Assembly: GCA_964459805.1 (NCBI GenBank)
Contig: CAYWOD010000026.1
Span: forward strand, 1 to 22,951
Direction: 5' to 3'
DNA: 22,951 bases
Origin: DAOVRL01 sp964459805
GTDB lineage: Bacteria; Planctomycetota; Phycisphaerae; Sedimentisphaerales; Anaerobacaceae
Positions within the stretch are counted from its first letter, which is position 1. Every line of letters begins with the position of its first letter. Positions 1 to 6,570 of the stretch are shown one piece after another. The notes beneath the pieces are model-generated. The model had not been told where the DNA came from, did no database searches, and saw nothing but the letters and a program-made list of their open reading frames with translations. A program made the translations under genes and the position numbers.

Positions 1-179
1 TATGGCGCTACCCTATTTTAACATGCGCGCGAGAATTTTTTAGAACCCGTATTATCCGATTCACTTTCCCGTGGCACAATCGCCCAATTATAATCGCTCA
101 TCATTGTTAAGATGATCAATTTCCGTAACTTTTTCGCAGAAATCAATACTCCTGAATATTGCCTTGCGCCAGCCGCAAA

Positions 180-1277
180 TTATCCTGATTTGGCGAGTTT
201 CTGTATGAGCAGCTCCCGAACGACAAAGTGCCCAGCTTCGGATCCCGGGCCTACATACAAGCCAATCTTCCCTCTCGCCGGCCCGGCCGTTTGCACCGCA
301 CCGATCTCTTCCGCATTGAGCCAGATCTGGACCCGGCCGCCTTCGACCTTGGCCGAGATCGTATTCCAGCCCTCGCCGTCCAACAGGTCGCTGCGCAGGT
401 TCACCAGCACCAGGCCCTTGTTCGGGACCAGCACACTGCCCGTAAAGGCCTCCGGCTTGTCGCTCTCGAATATCTCGATCCGCACGCCGCCTTTGGAGCC
501 GTCGCCGCGCAGCCAGATACCCGCGTGAACGGGCCGCGTTGCGCCGAATGTCACCGCCATCCTATAATCCTCATATTCCTCTTCGCTCCAAAGACTGCTG
601 CCCTTGGCCTTGTCCGCAGCAGTCCCCATCAGCCGGCTTGACTTGACAGTCCATGTACCGGCGGCCGAGGCCCGCCACCCGCTCAGATCACGACCGTTGA
701 AAGCGCTCACCCACTGTGCATCCTGCTGGTCCTCGGATTTGCCCCGCGTCGCCTTGTCGAGATTGTGCTTTCCGTGACAGTCCGTACAGACCGAATCGGC
801 CGTGACAGTTCGCCCGTTCGGGCGGGCGCGCCCGAGCCATTTCTTGTAGAAAGTCTCAACCGCCTCCGTATCTTTGTGATCTTGGTGACCATAAACGTAA
901 CGTCCTTCTCCCGCCTTGTGGCAGGTCGGATCTGAACACATCCTGCGCACTTCCGAGCGGCCAAACAGAAGGTCGGGTTCTGTCATCAGCATCTCATCGT
1001 GCATGTGCTCAATCGACGGACCGTGACATTCATCGCACGTTATACCCATTCCAACGTGGCTGATCGTGATCTCCTCCTCTTTCAGACCGGCATGGCAGAC
1101 GTAACACTTGCTGTTGCCGTTTGCCTTCTCGCCGGCTCCCTTTTCAGCCTGCGACTCGCCGGCTCCCTTTTCAGCCTGCGACTCGCCGGCAAAACTACCA
1201 ACCAGCACGCAAGCCAGACCCACGATGATAAGCATCCCATACGAAACACATGAATCACTTCGACCCTTCAAACCCAC
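180..1277 (-). CDS. Secreted multiheme c-type cytochrome fused to DUF1080 domain
   Basis: From the GTG start at 1277 the protein has about 365 residues. It opens with a signal-peptide-like stretch (LIIVGLACVLVGSFAGESQA), then a short duplicated linker. Heme-binding motifs follow: CYVCH (58-62), CDECH (81-85), a wider CSDPTCH (114-120) and CTDCH (164-168), so up to four covalent hemes. From about residue 189 (AFNGRDLSGW) to the end it matches the DUF1080 family, which Pfam names 3-keto-disaccharide hydrolase, a concanavalin-like beta-sandwich. I infer an exported redox protein that carries a carbohydrate-binding or hydrolysing domain. The start was chosen because AAGGAGA sits 6 bases upstream of the GTG; the frame stays open further upstream only because it runs into a dispersed repeat at 1316-1381. 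The aldo/keto reductase gene lies upstream on the same strand and may be co-transcribed. The family calls are firm; substrate and electron partner are unknown. Confidence 0.85.
   Translation of the reverse strand: MGLKGRSDSCVSYGMLIIVGLACVLVGSFAGESQAEKGAGESQAEKGAGEKANGNSKCYVCHAGLKEEEITISHVGMGITCDECHGPSIEHMHDEMLMTEPDLLFGRSEVRRMCSDPTCHKAGEGRYVYGHQDHKDTEAVETFYKKWLGRARPNGRTVTADSVCTDCHGKHNLDKATRGKSEDQQDAQWVSAFNGRDLSGWRASAAGTWTVKSSRLMGTAADKAKGSSLWSEEEYEDYRMAVTFGATRPVHAGIWLRGDGSKGGVRIEIFESDKPEAFTGSVLVPNKGLVLVNLRSDLLDGEGWNTISAKVEGGRVQIWLNAEEIGAVQTAGPARGKIGLYVGPGSEAGHFVVRELLIQKLAKSG
1128..1190. repeat. 27-bp in-frame tandem duplication in cytochrome linker
   Basis: Two exact 27-bp copies (1128-1154 and 1155-1181) and a partial third (1182-1190) encode the repeated linker GESQAEKGA just after the signal peptide of the cytochrome-DUF1080 protein. 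The copies are identical at DNA level, which points to a recent slippage or duplication event. The reading frame is kept. Confidence 0.9.
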
Positions 1278-1315
1278 TGCTTTTCTCCTTACCCGGACCA
1301 GCCGGAACCAACATT

Positions 1316-1381
1316 TGTCATTCCTGCGAAGGCAGGAATCCAGGTTTTTCGATATGGACCCCTGCTTTCGCAGGGGTGACA
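1316..1381. repeat. 66-bp dispersed inverted-repeat element (TGTCATTCCTGCGAA type)
   Basis: The element starts with TGTCATTCCTGCGAAGGCAG and ends with the near reverse complement CTTTCGCAGGGGTGACA, so the whole unit can fold on itself, with internal CCTGCGAAGGCAGG and CCCTGCTTTCGCAGGGG hairpins. A second, more degenerate element with the same TGTCATTC ends is at 18713-18781. This type of short palindromic dispersed repeat is common between genes in many bacteria. It lies just upstream of the cytochrome start and makes its frame look artificially longer. Confidence 0.7.
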
Positions 1382-1534
1382 TCGTCAGTTTTGGCTTTCC
1401 GCAACAGATACTAATTAAAGCGGCAGGTGCGAAGCAGCACCCGCCGCCACTCTAAAGATCGTAGTATCGGGCAAGTCGCTGTACGACCGCCGGCCTGTCC
1501 ATTATCAAAACTCCAACCGGGCCGGGCGTACCTG

Positions 1535-2683
1535 CTAAACCACTTCCCAGTCACGCAGCCACTCGTATTCGGTCGGCAGGGCCGCCCAGCGCTCGTCCGT
1601 AATCCGCATCAGCCACTCATATTCGGCCGCCGTCTGCCCAAGCGGACGAGTGTAAGATGCCCGCGCCGCGTTCTCCACCTCATATACCGTTGAGAGTCCG
1701 GGGACCGCCGCCGTGATCGCCTTGTTCGCAAGGATGCACTGAATCGTCAGCCGAGCAAGGTCGTTCTCAACCTTGCTGCCGACACCCATCACCGGGAACT
1801 TGTCTTTGCCGTAGCTTTGGAAGAGGTTGCCGCCGAAGAACGGCTTAATCGTCACAACACCGATGTTCCGCTCGAGCACAGTCTTAAAAATGCTCTGTGT
1901 CTGGTCCGACCCGTAGCCCGGATTGACCTCCTGGACATTGCCTCCGATCGGGGCCTTGCCCTTCTCTCTGGTCTTGGCGCTGCACGGGAAGGCCACCATC
2001 TCAAACTCCGGGTACTTCTCAAGGACGTGCTCAAACCACGGACGCGAGTGAGACGACATACCCAGATGCCGCACTTTCCCGGCCTTGTGCACCTTCGCGA
2101 ACGTCTCAATCAGCGACTCCACTTCCGCGTCGGTATTGGAGCCGTCCATCTTCGCCTGAGGACGCCAGATATCGAGGTAATCGGTCTGCAGTAAACGCAG
2201 ACACGTATCCACGTTGTGCGTCTGGGACTTGACGTTGCAGAAATTCGGGTTCCGCGGGCCAAGGTTATGGATATCGGCCGCGACTATCATCTTTTCCCGC
2301 CGACCCTTGAGAGCCACACCATAGCAGAGGCACTCGGCCGCGGTCGTGATGTCCAGGTAGTTGATGCCCATCTCGATGCAGGCGCTGATGACGTCACCGC
2401 GATTCTCTGCCACATCATCCGGCACCTGCTCGTTGGCGAAATGGTCCCAGTACCTCCCGGCGTTGCGGTTCTTCCAGTGACCGCCCAAGCTCACCTCTGA
2501 AACCATCAGGTTCGTCTTGCCCAGGCGCCGGTAGTGCATCTTCTGGTTGTAATTGACAATCTTCGACTTGCGCGCTCTGGTCCCGGCCTGTCCCTTGCCC
2601 GCCAGCGCCCCGGCAAGCGTACCCGCAGCCGCCAGAGACGTATTACGCATGAAATCGCGCCGTGAAATACCATCGTTGCTCAT
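1535..2683 (-). CDS. Tat-exported aldo/keto reductase family protein with degenerate active site
   Basis: This 382-residue protein begins with a twin-arginine signal (SRRDFM at residues 7-12, then an Ala/Gly-rich hydrophobic stretch), so it should be exported folded, which fits a cofactor-binding enzyme. The rest follows the aldo/keto reductase TIM barrel: YRRLGKTNLMVSEVSLGG near 51-68, YLDITTAAE around 109-117, a YG at 121-122, and KVRHLGMSSHS on a later strand. Of the usual Asp-Tyr-Lys-His tetrad, Asp111 and Tyr121 can be placed, but the Lys strand reads MIVAADIH and the His strand reads YLDIWRP, so Lys and His seem replaced. AAAGGAG precedes the ATG at 2683. It lies upstream of the cytochrome-DUF1080 gene, with 257 bp between them holding a dispersed repeat. 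The fold is well supported; activity is uncertain. Confidence 0.88.
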   Translation of the reverse strand: MSNDGISRRDFMRNTSLAAAGTLAGALAGKGQAGTRARKSKIVNYNQKMHYRRLGKTNLMVSEVSLGGHWKNRNAGRYWDHFANEQVPDDVAENRGDVISACIEMGINYLDITTAAECLCYGVALKGRREKMIVAADIHNLGPRNPNFCNVKSQTHNVDTCLRLLQTDYLDIWRPQAKMDGSNTDAEVESLIETFAKVHKAGKVRHLGMSSHSRPWFEHVLEKYPEFEMVAFPCSAKTREKGKAPIGGNVQEVNPGYGSDQTQSIFKTVLERNIGVVTIKPFFGGNLFQSYGKDKFPVMGVGSKVENDLARLTIQCILANKAITAAVPGLSTVYEVENAARASYTRPLGQTAAEYEWLMRITDERWAALPTEYEWLRDWEVV

Positions 2684-3061
2684 AACTTTTCTCCTTTGTT
2701 AATTCGAGGCGGCTTTGACGCTCTTTCCCGCGCCAAATCGACACCCCAAAACCACCTCTAAAGTTCAATACTCACACTTCAGTACCCAATATGATGACAC
2801 AACCACCCCGACTTGTCAACACAATTCCCGCCGTTCTGGCAAAAGCGCCCTTTACACACCAAAAACCAACTCAACACCCACCCCTCAACCGTAGTCCCCA
2901 GCGCAGTGTAGCGGAGTCGAAGGGCCGCAAGCGTAGTCCTGAGCACAATCTCTCCCTGATACGCTGCTCCCCTGATATCCTGCACCCTGATAATCTGATG
3001 CTCTAATAGCCTGATGTTCCTACATACGACATACGATATACAAAATTGTGCAAAAGTCTTC
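2684..3061. other. Divergent intergenic region with repeat-like sequence
   Basis: No gene is visible between the divergent aldo/keto reductase and beta-helix genes. Around 2898-2950 there is repeat-like intergenic sequence (AGCGGAGTCGAAGGG and similar). A TTGACA in minus-strand orientation occurs at 2814-2819, but I find no convincing -10 box for it, so the promoter of the minus-strand gene remains unplaced. Confidence 0.4.
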
Positions 3062-3090
3062 TGGACAAACACACCAAGAAAGTGTACAAT
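3062..3090 (+). promoter_or_regulatory. Sigma-70-like promoter for beta-helix gene
   Basis: TGGACA (3062-3067), a 17-base spacer and TACAAT (3085-3090) lie about 30 bases before the ATG at 3121, giving a short leader. Each box has one mismatch to consensus and the spacing is ideal. Confidence 0.55.
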
Positions 3091-3120
3091 TAGAGTGAGT
3101 TGGATTCGGAGACGTATTCT

Positions 3121-4716
3121 ATGAAAAACGCCGTTTTTGTGCTCGTTGTCCTATTGCCAGCGCTCACCTGTCAGGCACGGACGATCACCGTCGATGACGA
3201 TGGCCCTCCAGCCGATTTCAACAACATCCAGGCCGCTATTGACGATGCAAACGATGGCGATACAGTCGAAATCCAGCCCGGCAGATATATCGGGCTGGGA
3301 AGCCGTAATATCGACTTCAAGGGTAAAGCCATAACCGTCAGAAGCATCGACCCAAATGATCCCAGCGTCGTCGCTGCCACAGTAATAGACGGAGAGGGAA
3401 CCTACACCCAGTGTTGGGAAGGGCCGGGGTACGGTACGGAGATGCATCGAGGATTTTCGTTTCATACTGGGGAAGGCCCGAATTCGGTCCTCTCCGGCTG
3501 CACAATCACAAAATTCTGCGCGCCCGACGAAGTAATCCTGTGGAATATGCCGATGCCTGCCGGTGGCGGGATATTCTGCCAAGACTCCAGCCCGATAATT
3601 ACCAATTGTATGATAACAGACAACTGGGCCCATCGCGCCGGTGAAGGATTTGGCGGCAATATATGCTGCAAGGGTGACTGTAGCCCAACGATTGCTAACT
3701 GCACAATCAGTGAAGCCATTAGCTACTTTGCAGGAGCGATTTACTGTCCCGATGGCAGCCCCGTAATCACAAACTGCATCATCACAGATAATGATGCTCC
3801 TATGGGTCCCGGCGGGGTCTGGTGTGGGGATGGAGCGACAGTTGCCTATTGTACCATAAGCAACAACTACGGGGGCAACGGCGGGATTTACAGCAACGGT
3901 ACGATAAGCTACTGCACAATCGAAAACAATACGTCGATTTTCCTGGGTGGCGGGGGCGGCATTTACGGCAGCCCTGCGGTTGACCATTGTGTCATAAGAA
4001 ACAATCGGACATTGCCCGGGCCCGGTGGCGGGGTATGCTTCATCTCAGGCGCTGGAACGATTAGCAACTCCATAATCGCAGGGAATTCGGCGGGCTCCGA
4101 CGACGTGATGGGCGAATGGTATGAAGGGGTAGGCGGCGGCGTTTATTGTCAAGAGGGTAGTCCGACAATCACCCAATGCACGATAACGGGCAATTCGGCC
4201 GCTCGTGGAGGAGGCGTTCATGGCGATGCCATAATCACAAACTGTATCCTCTGGGATAATACCGCACCCAACGAGCCGACGATATCAGGCGATCCTGATG
4301 TGTCGTACAGCGATGTGGAATATGACTGGCGCGGAGTGGGCAACATTTTCGCCGATCCGTGTTTTGCCGAACCTGGCTATTGGGATGCGAACGGTATCTG
4401 GGTTGATGGCGATTATCATTTGAAATCACAGGCGGGCAGATGGGACCCTGACAGCGGGAGCTGGGTAAAAGATGATGTCACCAGTCCTTGCATTGATAAG
4501 GGAAATCCAAGCAGTCCCATCGGCCCCGAGCCGTTTCCTAATGGCGGGATTATCAATATGGGCACCTACGGCGGCACAGCGGAGGCCGGCAAGTCATACT
4601 TCGGCGAACCTGTTTGCGAAACGATTGTTGCAGGTGACGTAAACGGGGACTGCGTGGTGAATTTCTTAGACTTTCGGCTTATGGCCCTGCATTGGCTCGA
4701 AGGCAACAGCCCTTAG
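3121..4716 (+). CDS. Secreted right-handed beta-helix protein with dockerin-like tail
   Basis: From the ATG at 3121 the product is 531 residues. It has a signal peptide (MKNAVFVLVVLLPALTCQA), then TITVDDDGPPADFNNIQAAI, the usual opening of secreted parallel beta-helix proteins. A long series of short beta-helix turns follows, with the recurring pattern xCxIxxN (NCMITDN, NCTISEA, NCIITDN, YCTISNN, YCTIENN, HCVIRNN, QCTITGN, NCILWDN). The last 28 residues (from AGDVNGDCVVNFLDF to WLEGNSP) resemble one dockerin or EF-hand repeat, with D-x-N-x-D calcium ligands. I chose ATG 3121 over an upstream TTG at 3100 because it directly opens a good signal peptide and GGAG lies 9 bases before it. Beta-helix proteins often bind or cleave polysaccharides, but no catalytic residues can be assigned. 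The stop overlaps that of the convergent gene. Confidence 0.85.
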   Translation: MKNAVFVLVVLLPALTCQARTITVDDDGPPADFNNIQAAIDDANDGDTVEIQPGRYIGLGSRNIDFKGKAITVRSIDPNDPSVVAATVIDGEGTYTQCWEGPGYGTEMHRGFSFHTGEGPNSVLSGCTITKFCAPDEVILWNMPMPAGGGIFCQDSSPIITNCMITDNWAHRAGEGFGGNICCKGDCSPTIANCTISEAISYFAGAIYCPDGSPVITNCIITDNDAPMGPGGVWCGDGATVAYCTISNNYGGNGGIYSNGTISYCTIENNTSIFLGGGGGIYGSPAVDHCVIRNNRTLPGPGGGVCFISGAGTISNSIIAGNSAGSDDVMGEWYEGVGGGVYCQEGSPTITQCTITGNSAARGGGVHGDAIITNCILWDNTAPNEPTISGDPDVSYSDVEYDWRGVGNIFADPCFAEPGYWDANGIWVDGDYHLKSQAGRWDPDSGSWVKDDVTSPCIDKGNPSSPIGPEPFPNGGIINMGTYGGTAEAGKSYFGEPVCETIVAGDVNGDCVVNFLDFRLMALHWLEGNSP

Positions 4717-5054
4717 TCTTGCCAGGTTCCCAGAGGTACTTTGGTCTTTTCGGGCTCTTTGTTGAACTGCTGGAGCGATTGCGGCTCAGCGACCTTGCGG
4801 TAGCCCAGCGCCTTTATCACCTCGAGCACTTCGGTCCACGTCGGAAAGGGCCTTGAGTTCTTCGTCTTGTATTCATCGATAGCCTGCAGAAAATCGAACT
4901 GCTCATCCGACATCCGGCCTTCTTCGGCGGCCTTGCGCTCATCGCTCAGTCGTCTGCCGGGCCCTCGCCGACGATCCAGCCCCAACCGTCTGTCAACCAC
5001 ACTCTCCCTGTGCTCTTCCGGGGCCCGACGTTCTTCGAAATGTTCTTCTTCCAT
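4713..5054 (-). CDS. Small conserved-type hypothetical protein, highly charged N-terminus
   Basis: The product is 113 residues. The first 45 or so are dense in Arg and Glu (EERRAPEEHR, DRRLGLDRRRGPGRR) and probably disordered. The second half looks folded: FLQAIDEYKTKNSRPFPTWT and EVLEVIKALGYRKVA suggest a small helical DNA- or protein-binding module, though I cannot name a family. It lacks a signal peptide, so it is presumably cytoplasmic. The ribosome site before the ATG at 5054 is weak. Its TAA (4713-4715) overlaps the TAG of the convergent beta-helix gene (4714-4716). The DUF2007-like gene lies 108 bases upstream on the same strand, so the two may be co-transcribed. Its codon pattern and helical composition make it a credible gene; its function is unknown. 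Confidence 0.65.
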   Translation of the reverse strand: MEEEHFEERRAPEEHRESVVDRRLGLDRRRGPGRRLSDERKAAEEGRMSDEQFDFLQAIDEYKTKNSRPFPTWTEVLEVIKALGYRKVAEPQSLQQFNKEPEKTKVPLGTWQD

Positions 5055-5162
5055 CGTGCATCCAACCTAAACTTTTATTCCTTTGCTGACTCGGCAATAC
5101 GCACCATTCTTACAAATAGGGCACCGGCTGCGCGGGGCGATGAATACCAAAACGCCGGGACA

Positions 5163-5480
5163 TCAAAATTCGTCTTCGAAAATATCACCGCCCAAATCGC
5201 TTTCGTCCTCGTCGTCAATCGCAAAATCATAGAAGTCGTCATAGGCGTCCTGCGACTCGATTATCACGTGTGCCTCATCAAGATACTCCTCAGGAACCAT
5301 CACCGCAATCTCGCTGTTGCCCATCTGGTCTTGCTGCTCTTGGATCGCAACAGGCACATCATTGACATTCAGCAGACTTTCGTAGTCCTTGGCCTGATCC
5401 AAATCCTCGGCAAACGTAACAACAACGTAGCCTTCCACTTTCGCCTGCGATTTTTGACCTTTCCTCGAACGCTTTGTCAT
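5163..5480 (-). CDS. DUF2007-like small protein with acidic C-terminal tail
   Basis: From ATG 5480 the protein has 105 residues: a basic head (MTKRSRKGQKSQAK), a small alpha/beta core and a very acidic tail (DDEDESDLGGDIFEDEF). The core has strand VEGYVVVTFAED, a helix DQAKDYESLLNVNDVPVAI, and IAVMVPEEYLDEAHVIIE. This spacing resembles the DUF2007 family (putative signal-transducing proteins), whose members pair a strand and an ALLE-type helix with a later VPxEx-x-A-xxxI motif. The match is by eye and only moderate. GGAGAG lies close before ATG 5480, which is why I prefer it to the ATG at 5498. No signal peptide or membrane segment is present. The polar layout (basic end, acidic end) suggests a binding or adaptor role rather than an enzyme. 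Confidence 0.65.
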   Translation of the reverse strand: MTKRSRKGQKSQAKVEGYVVVTFAEDLDQAKDYESLLNVNDVPVAIQEQQDQMGNSEIAVMVPEEYLDEAHVIIESQDAYDDFYDFAIDDEDESDLGGDIFEDEF

Positions 5481-5738
5481 CTTATCTCTCCGTAACAAAC
5501 CGGGGCGTCGTACACCCCCTTTTCATCTTCAGCGTCAAACTCAGTTCTGCCTCGGCCAATAGGCACAAATCGGCAAGGATCACTCATCCAGAATATCTTC
5601 GTCAAAATGAACCCCGTGGATTATCAAAAATCAGCGGTATGCACGGAAAAATCGCCGGCCCGTCTGCCGGATCGAGACCGGCGATCAACCTGTCCGGCCC
5701 CTAACTGCAAAAATTTACGCTTTGAGCACATTTTTTTG
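5481..5738. other. Divergent intergenic region with GC-rich inverted repeat
   Basis: No coding region is supported here. An 8-bp inverted repeat, ATCGCCGG (5651-5658) and CCGGCGAT (5678-5685), encloses 19 bases and could form a hairpin, but no T-run follows. The segment separates the minus-strand DUF2007-like gene from the plus-strand histone gene and must contain the promoter of the former. Confidence 0.35.
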
Positions 5739-5767
5739 TTGCAAACCACTGCCTCGTGTGTGATAAG
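5739..5767 (+). promoter_or_regulatory. Weak candidate promoter for histone gene
   Basis: TTGCAA (5739-5744), a 17-base spacer and GATAAG (5762-5767) each match four of six consensus bases. A TTGACA at 5773-5778 has no matching -10 box. The assignment is tentative. Confidence 0.25.
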
Positions 5768-5780
5768 AGCCTTTGACAGT

Positions 5781-5811
5781 GTGCCGGACTTATGGATTGT
5801 CGTGCCGGACT
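5781..5811 (+). promoter_or_regulatory. Paired direct repeats, possible operator
   Basis: GTGCCGGACT occurs twice, at 5781-5790 and 5802-5811, exactly 21 bases apart (two helical turns), between the candidate promoter and the histone gene. Two identical half-sites on one face of the helix suit a regulator-binding site; the regulator is unknown. Confidence 0.35.
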
Positions 5812-5849
5812 ATTACTTTTTAACTCTTTAACATGGAGGATTTATAGAA

Positions 5850-6035
5850 ATGGCAAAGAAAAGAGACTCGTTGATTGTTGCAAGCAAAGTCAAGACCTAC
5901 ATCAAGAGCAAGAAGATGATGACCTCATCCGATGCGCTCGAGGCAATTAGTGATAGGGTCTATTCTATGCTTGACGCGGCCATTAACAGGACCCAGGCCA
6001 ACCGTCGCAGCACAGTCAAACCACAGGATCTGTAA
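5850..6035 (+). CDS. Bacterial histone-fold DNA-binding protein
   Basis: This 61-residue protein (19% Lys plus Arg) has the layout of the short bacterial histones: a basic start, helix 1 (SKVKTYIKSK, residues 12-20), a long helix 2 (SSDALEAISDRVYSMLDAAINRT, about 26-48) and the closing signature ANRRSTVKPQDL (50-61). That last part parallels the RKTVxPEDL/I end of archaeal and bacterial histone folds, where the Arg-Thr pair contacts DNA and the Asp packs the fold. Histone-fold proteins of about this size are known from Bdellovibrio, Leptospira and other bacteria; they dimerise and bind or bend DNA. GGAGG lies 10 bases before ATG 5850 and a strong terminator follows, so the gene looks monocistronic, as expected for an abundant chromatin protein. 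The family call is by motif, without a database search. Confidence 0.8.
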   Translation: MAKKRDSLIVASKVKTYIKSKKMMTSSDALEAISDRVYSMLDAAINRTQANRRSTVKPQDL

Positions 6036-6099
6036 ACAAGTTTCCTCTAACCTCATTTGTTTACACATCTTATGTGTTAGGTGGCCGTATTTGAACTGA

Positions 6100-6140
6100 G
6101 CCGTTCCGCTCTGTCTTGCTGAGGCGGAACGGCTTTGTTT
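6100..6140 (+). terminator. Intrinsic terminator after histone gene
   Basis: A perfect 10-bp GC-rich stem, GCCGTTCCGC (6100-6109) and GCGGAACGGC (6124-6133), extended by an A-T pair, is followed at once by TTTGTTT (6134-6140). It sits 65 bases after the histone stop codon. A weaker 6-bp hairpin (6063-6077) precedes it. Confidence 0.85.
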
Positions 6141-6445
6141 GGCCATCACCCCATCGACCGCGCACGATTCAATTACCGCCTGTTATCGGTCATTGGTCCG
6201 GTGTTTTCGGCCCCAAACACCCTCCAATACGGACAAATTGCCCTCACCTCACTCCTCAATGAGCAATTTCCGCCTTATCCGGATAATGCGTAGGCAACCC
6301 ATAATATGCCAATTATCAGCCTCAAAATTCCCATTTTTTCAAAATTCTTTGAACATATAGCATTGAAAACCCCGATTTATATAGATGGGTATAGTGTCAA
6401 ATAGTGTTTTTTTGTCGGCTTGAGATTAAGATTACGTAATTTCTT
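6141..6445. other. Non-coding gap before glucan module
   Basis: No supported gene. The second half is AT-rich (6300-6420), with TTGAAA at 6363 and TATATA at 6378, but at a spacing unlike a normal sigma-70 promoter. The promoter of the glucan genes probably lies here, because the leader downstream is potentially structured. Confidence 0.3.
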
Positions 6446-6447
6446 GC

Positions 6448-6559
6448 CGATAAGCTGTTTACCGGCGGTTCGTTGGCGTGCACGGCACGCATGGTACTCT
6501 CGGACGGGACCGCCTGTAACGTTGGCCCGAAGGGAAAAACCTTGCACAACTTCTTATCG
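6448..6559 (+). promoter_or_regulatory. Potentially structured 5' leader of glucan module
   Basis: Nested pairings can be drawn by eye just before the glycosyltransferase gene. CGATAAG (6448-6454) pairs with CTTATCG (6553-6559). Inside it GGCGGT (6464-6469) pairs with ACCGCC (6509-6514), which in turn encloses the hairpin GCGTGC-ACG-GCACGC (6476-6490). The layout resembles a cis-regulatory RNA, and the gene behind it lacks a clear Shine-Dalgarno. I do not recognise a known riboswitch class. Confidence 0.4.
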
Positions 6560-6570
6560 AACGACTGATT

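Noticed and set aside
1278..1382. N-terminal extension of the cytochrome frame to 1382
   Set aside because: The extension is a translated palindromic repeat (SCLRRNDK type), and the ribosome site AAGGAGA is placed for the GTG at 1277.
3151..3987. Long minus-strand open frame opposite the beta-helix gene
   Set aside because: It is antisense to a protein with a clear signal peptide, regular beta-helix turns and a dockerin tail; its own translation has no signal, domain or start site.
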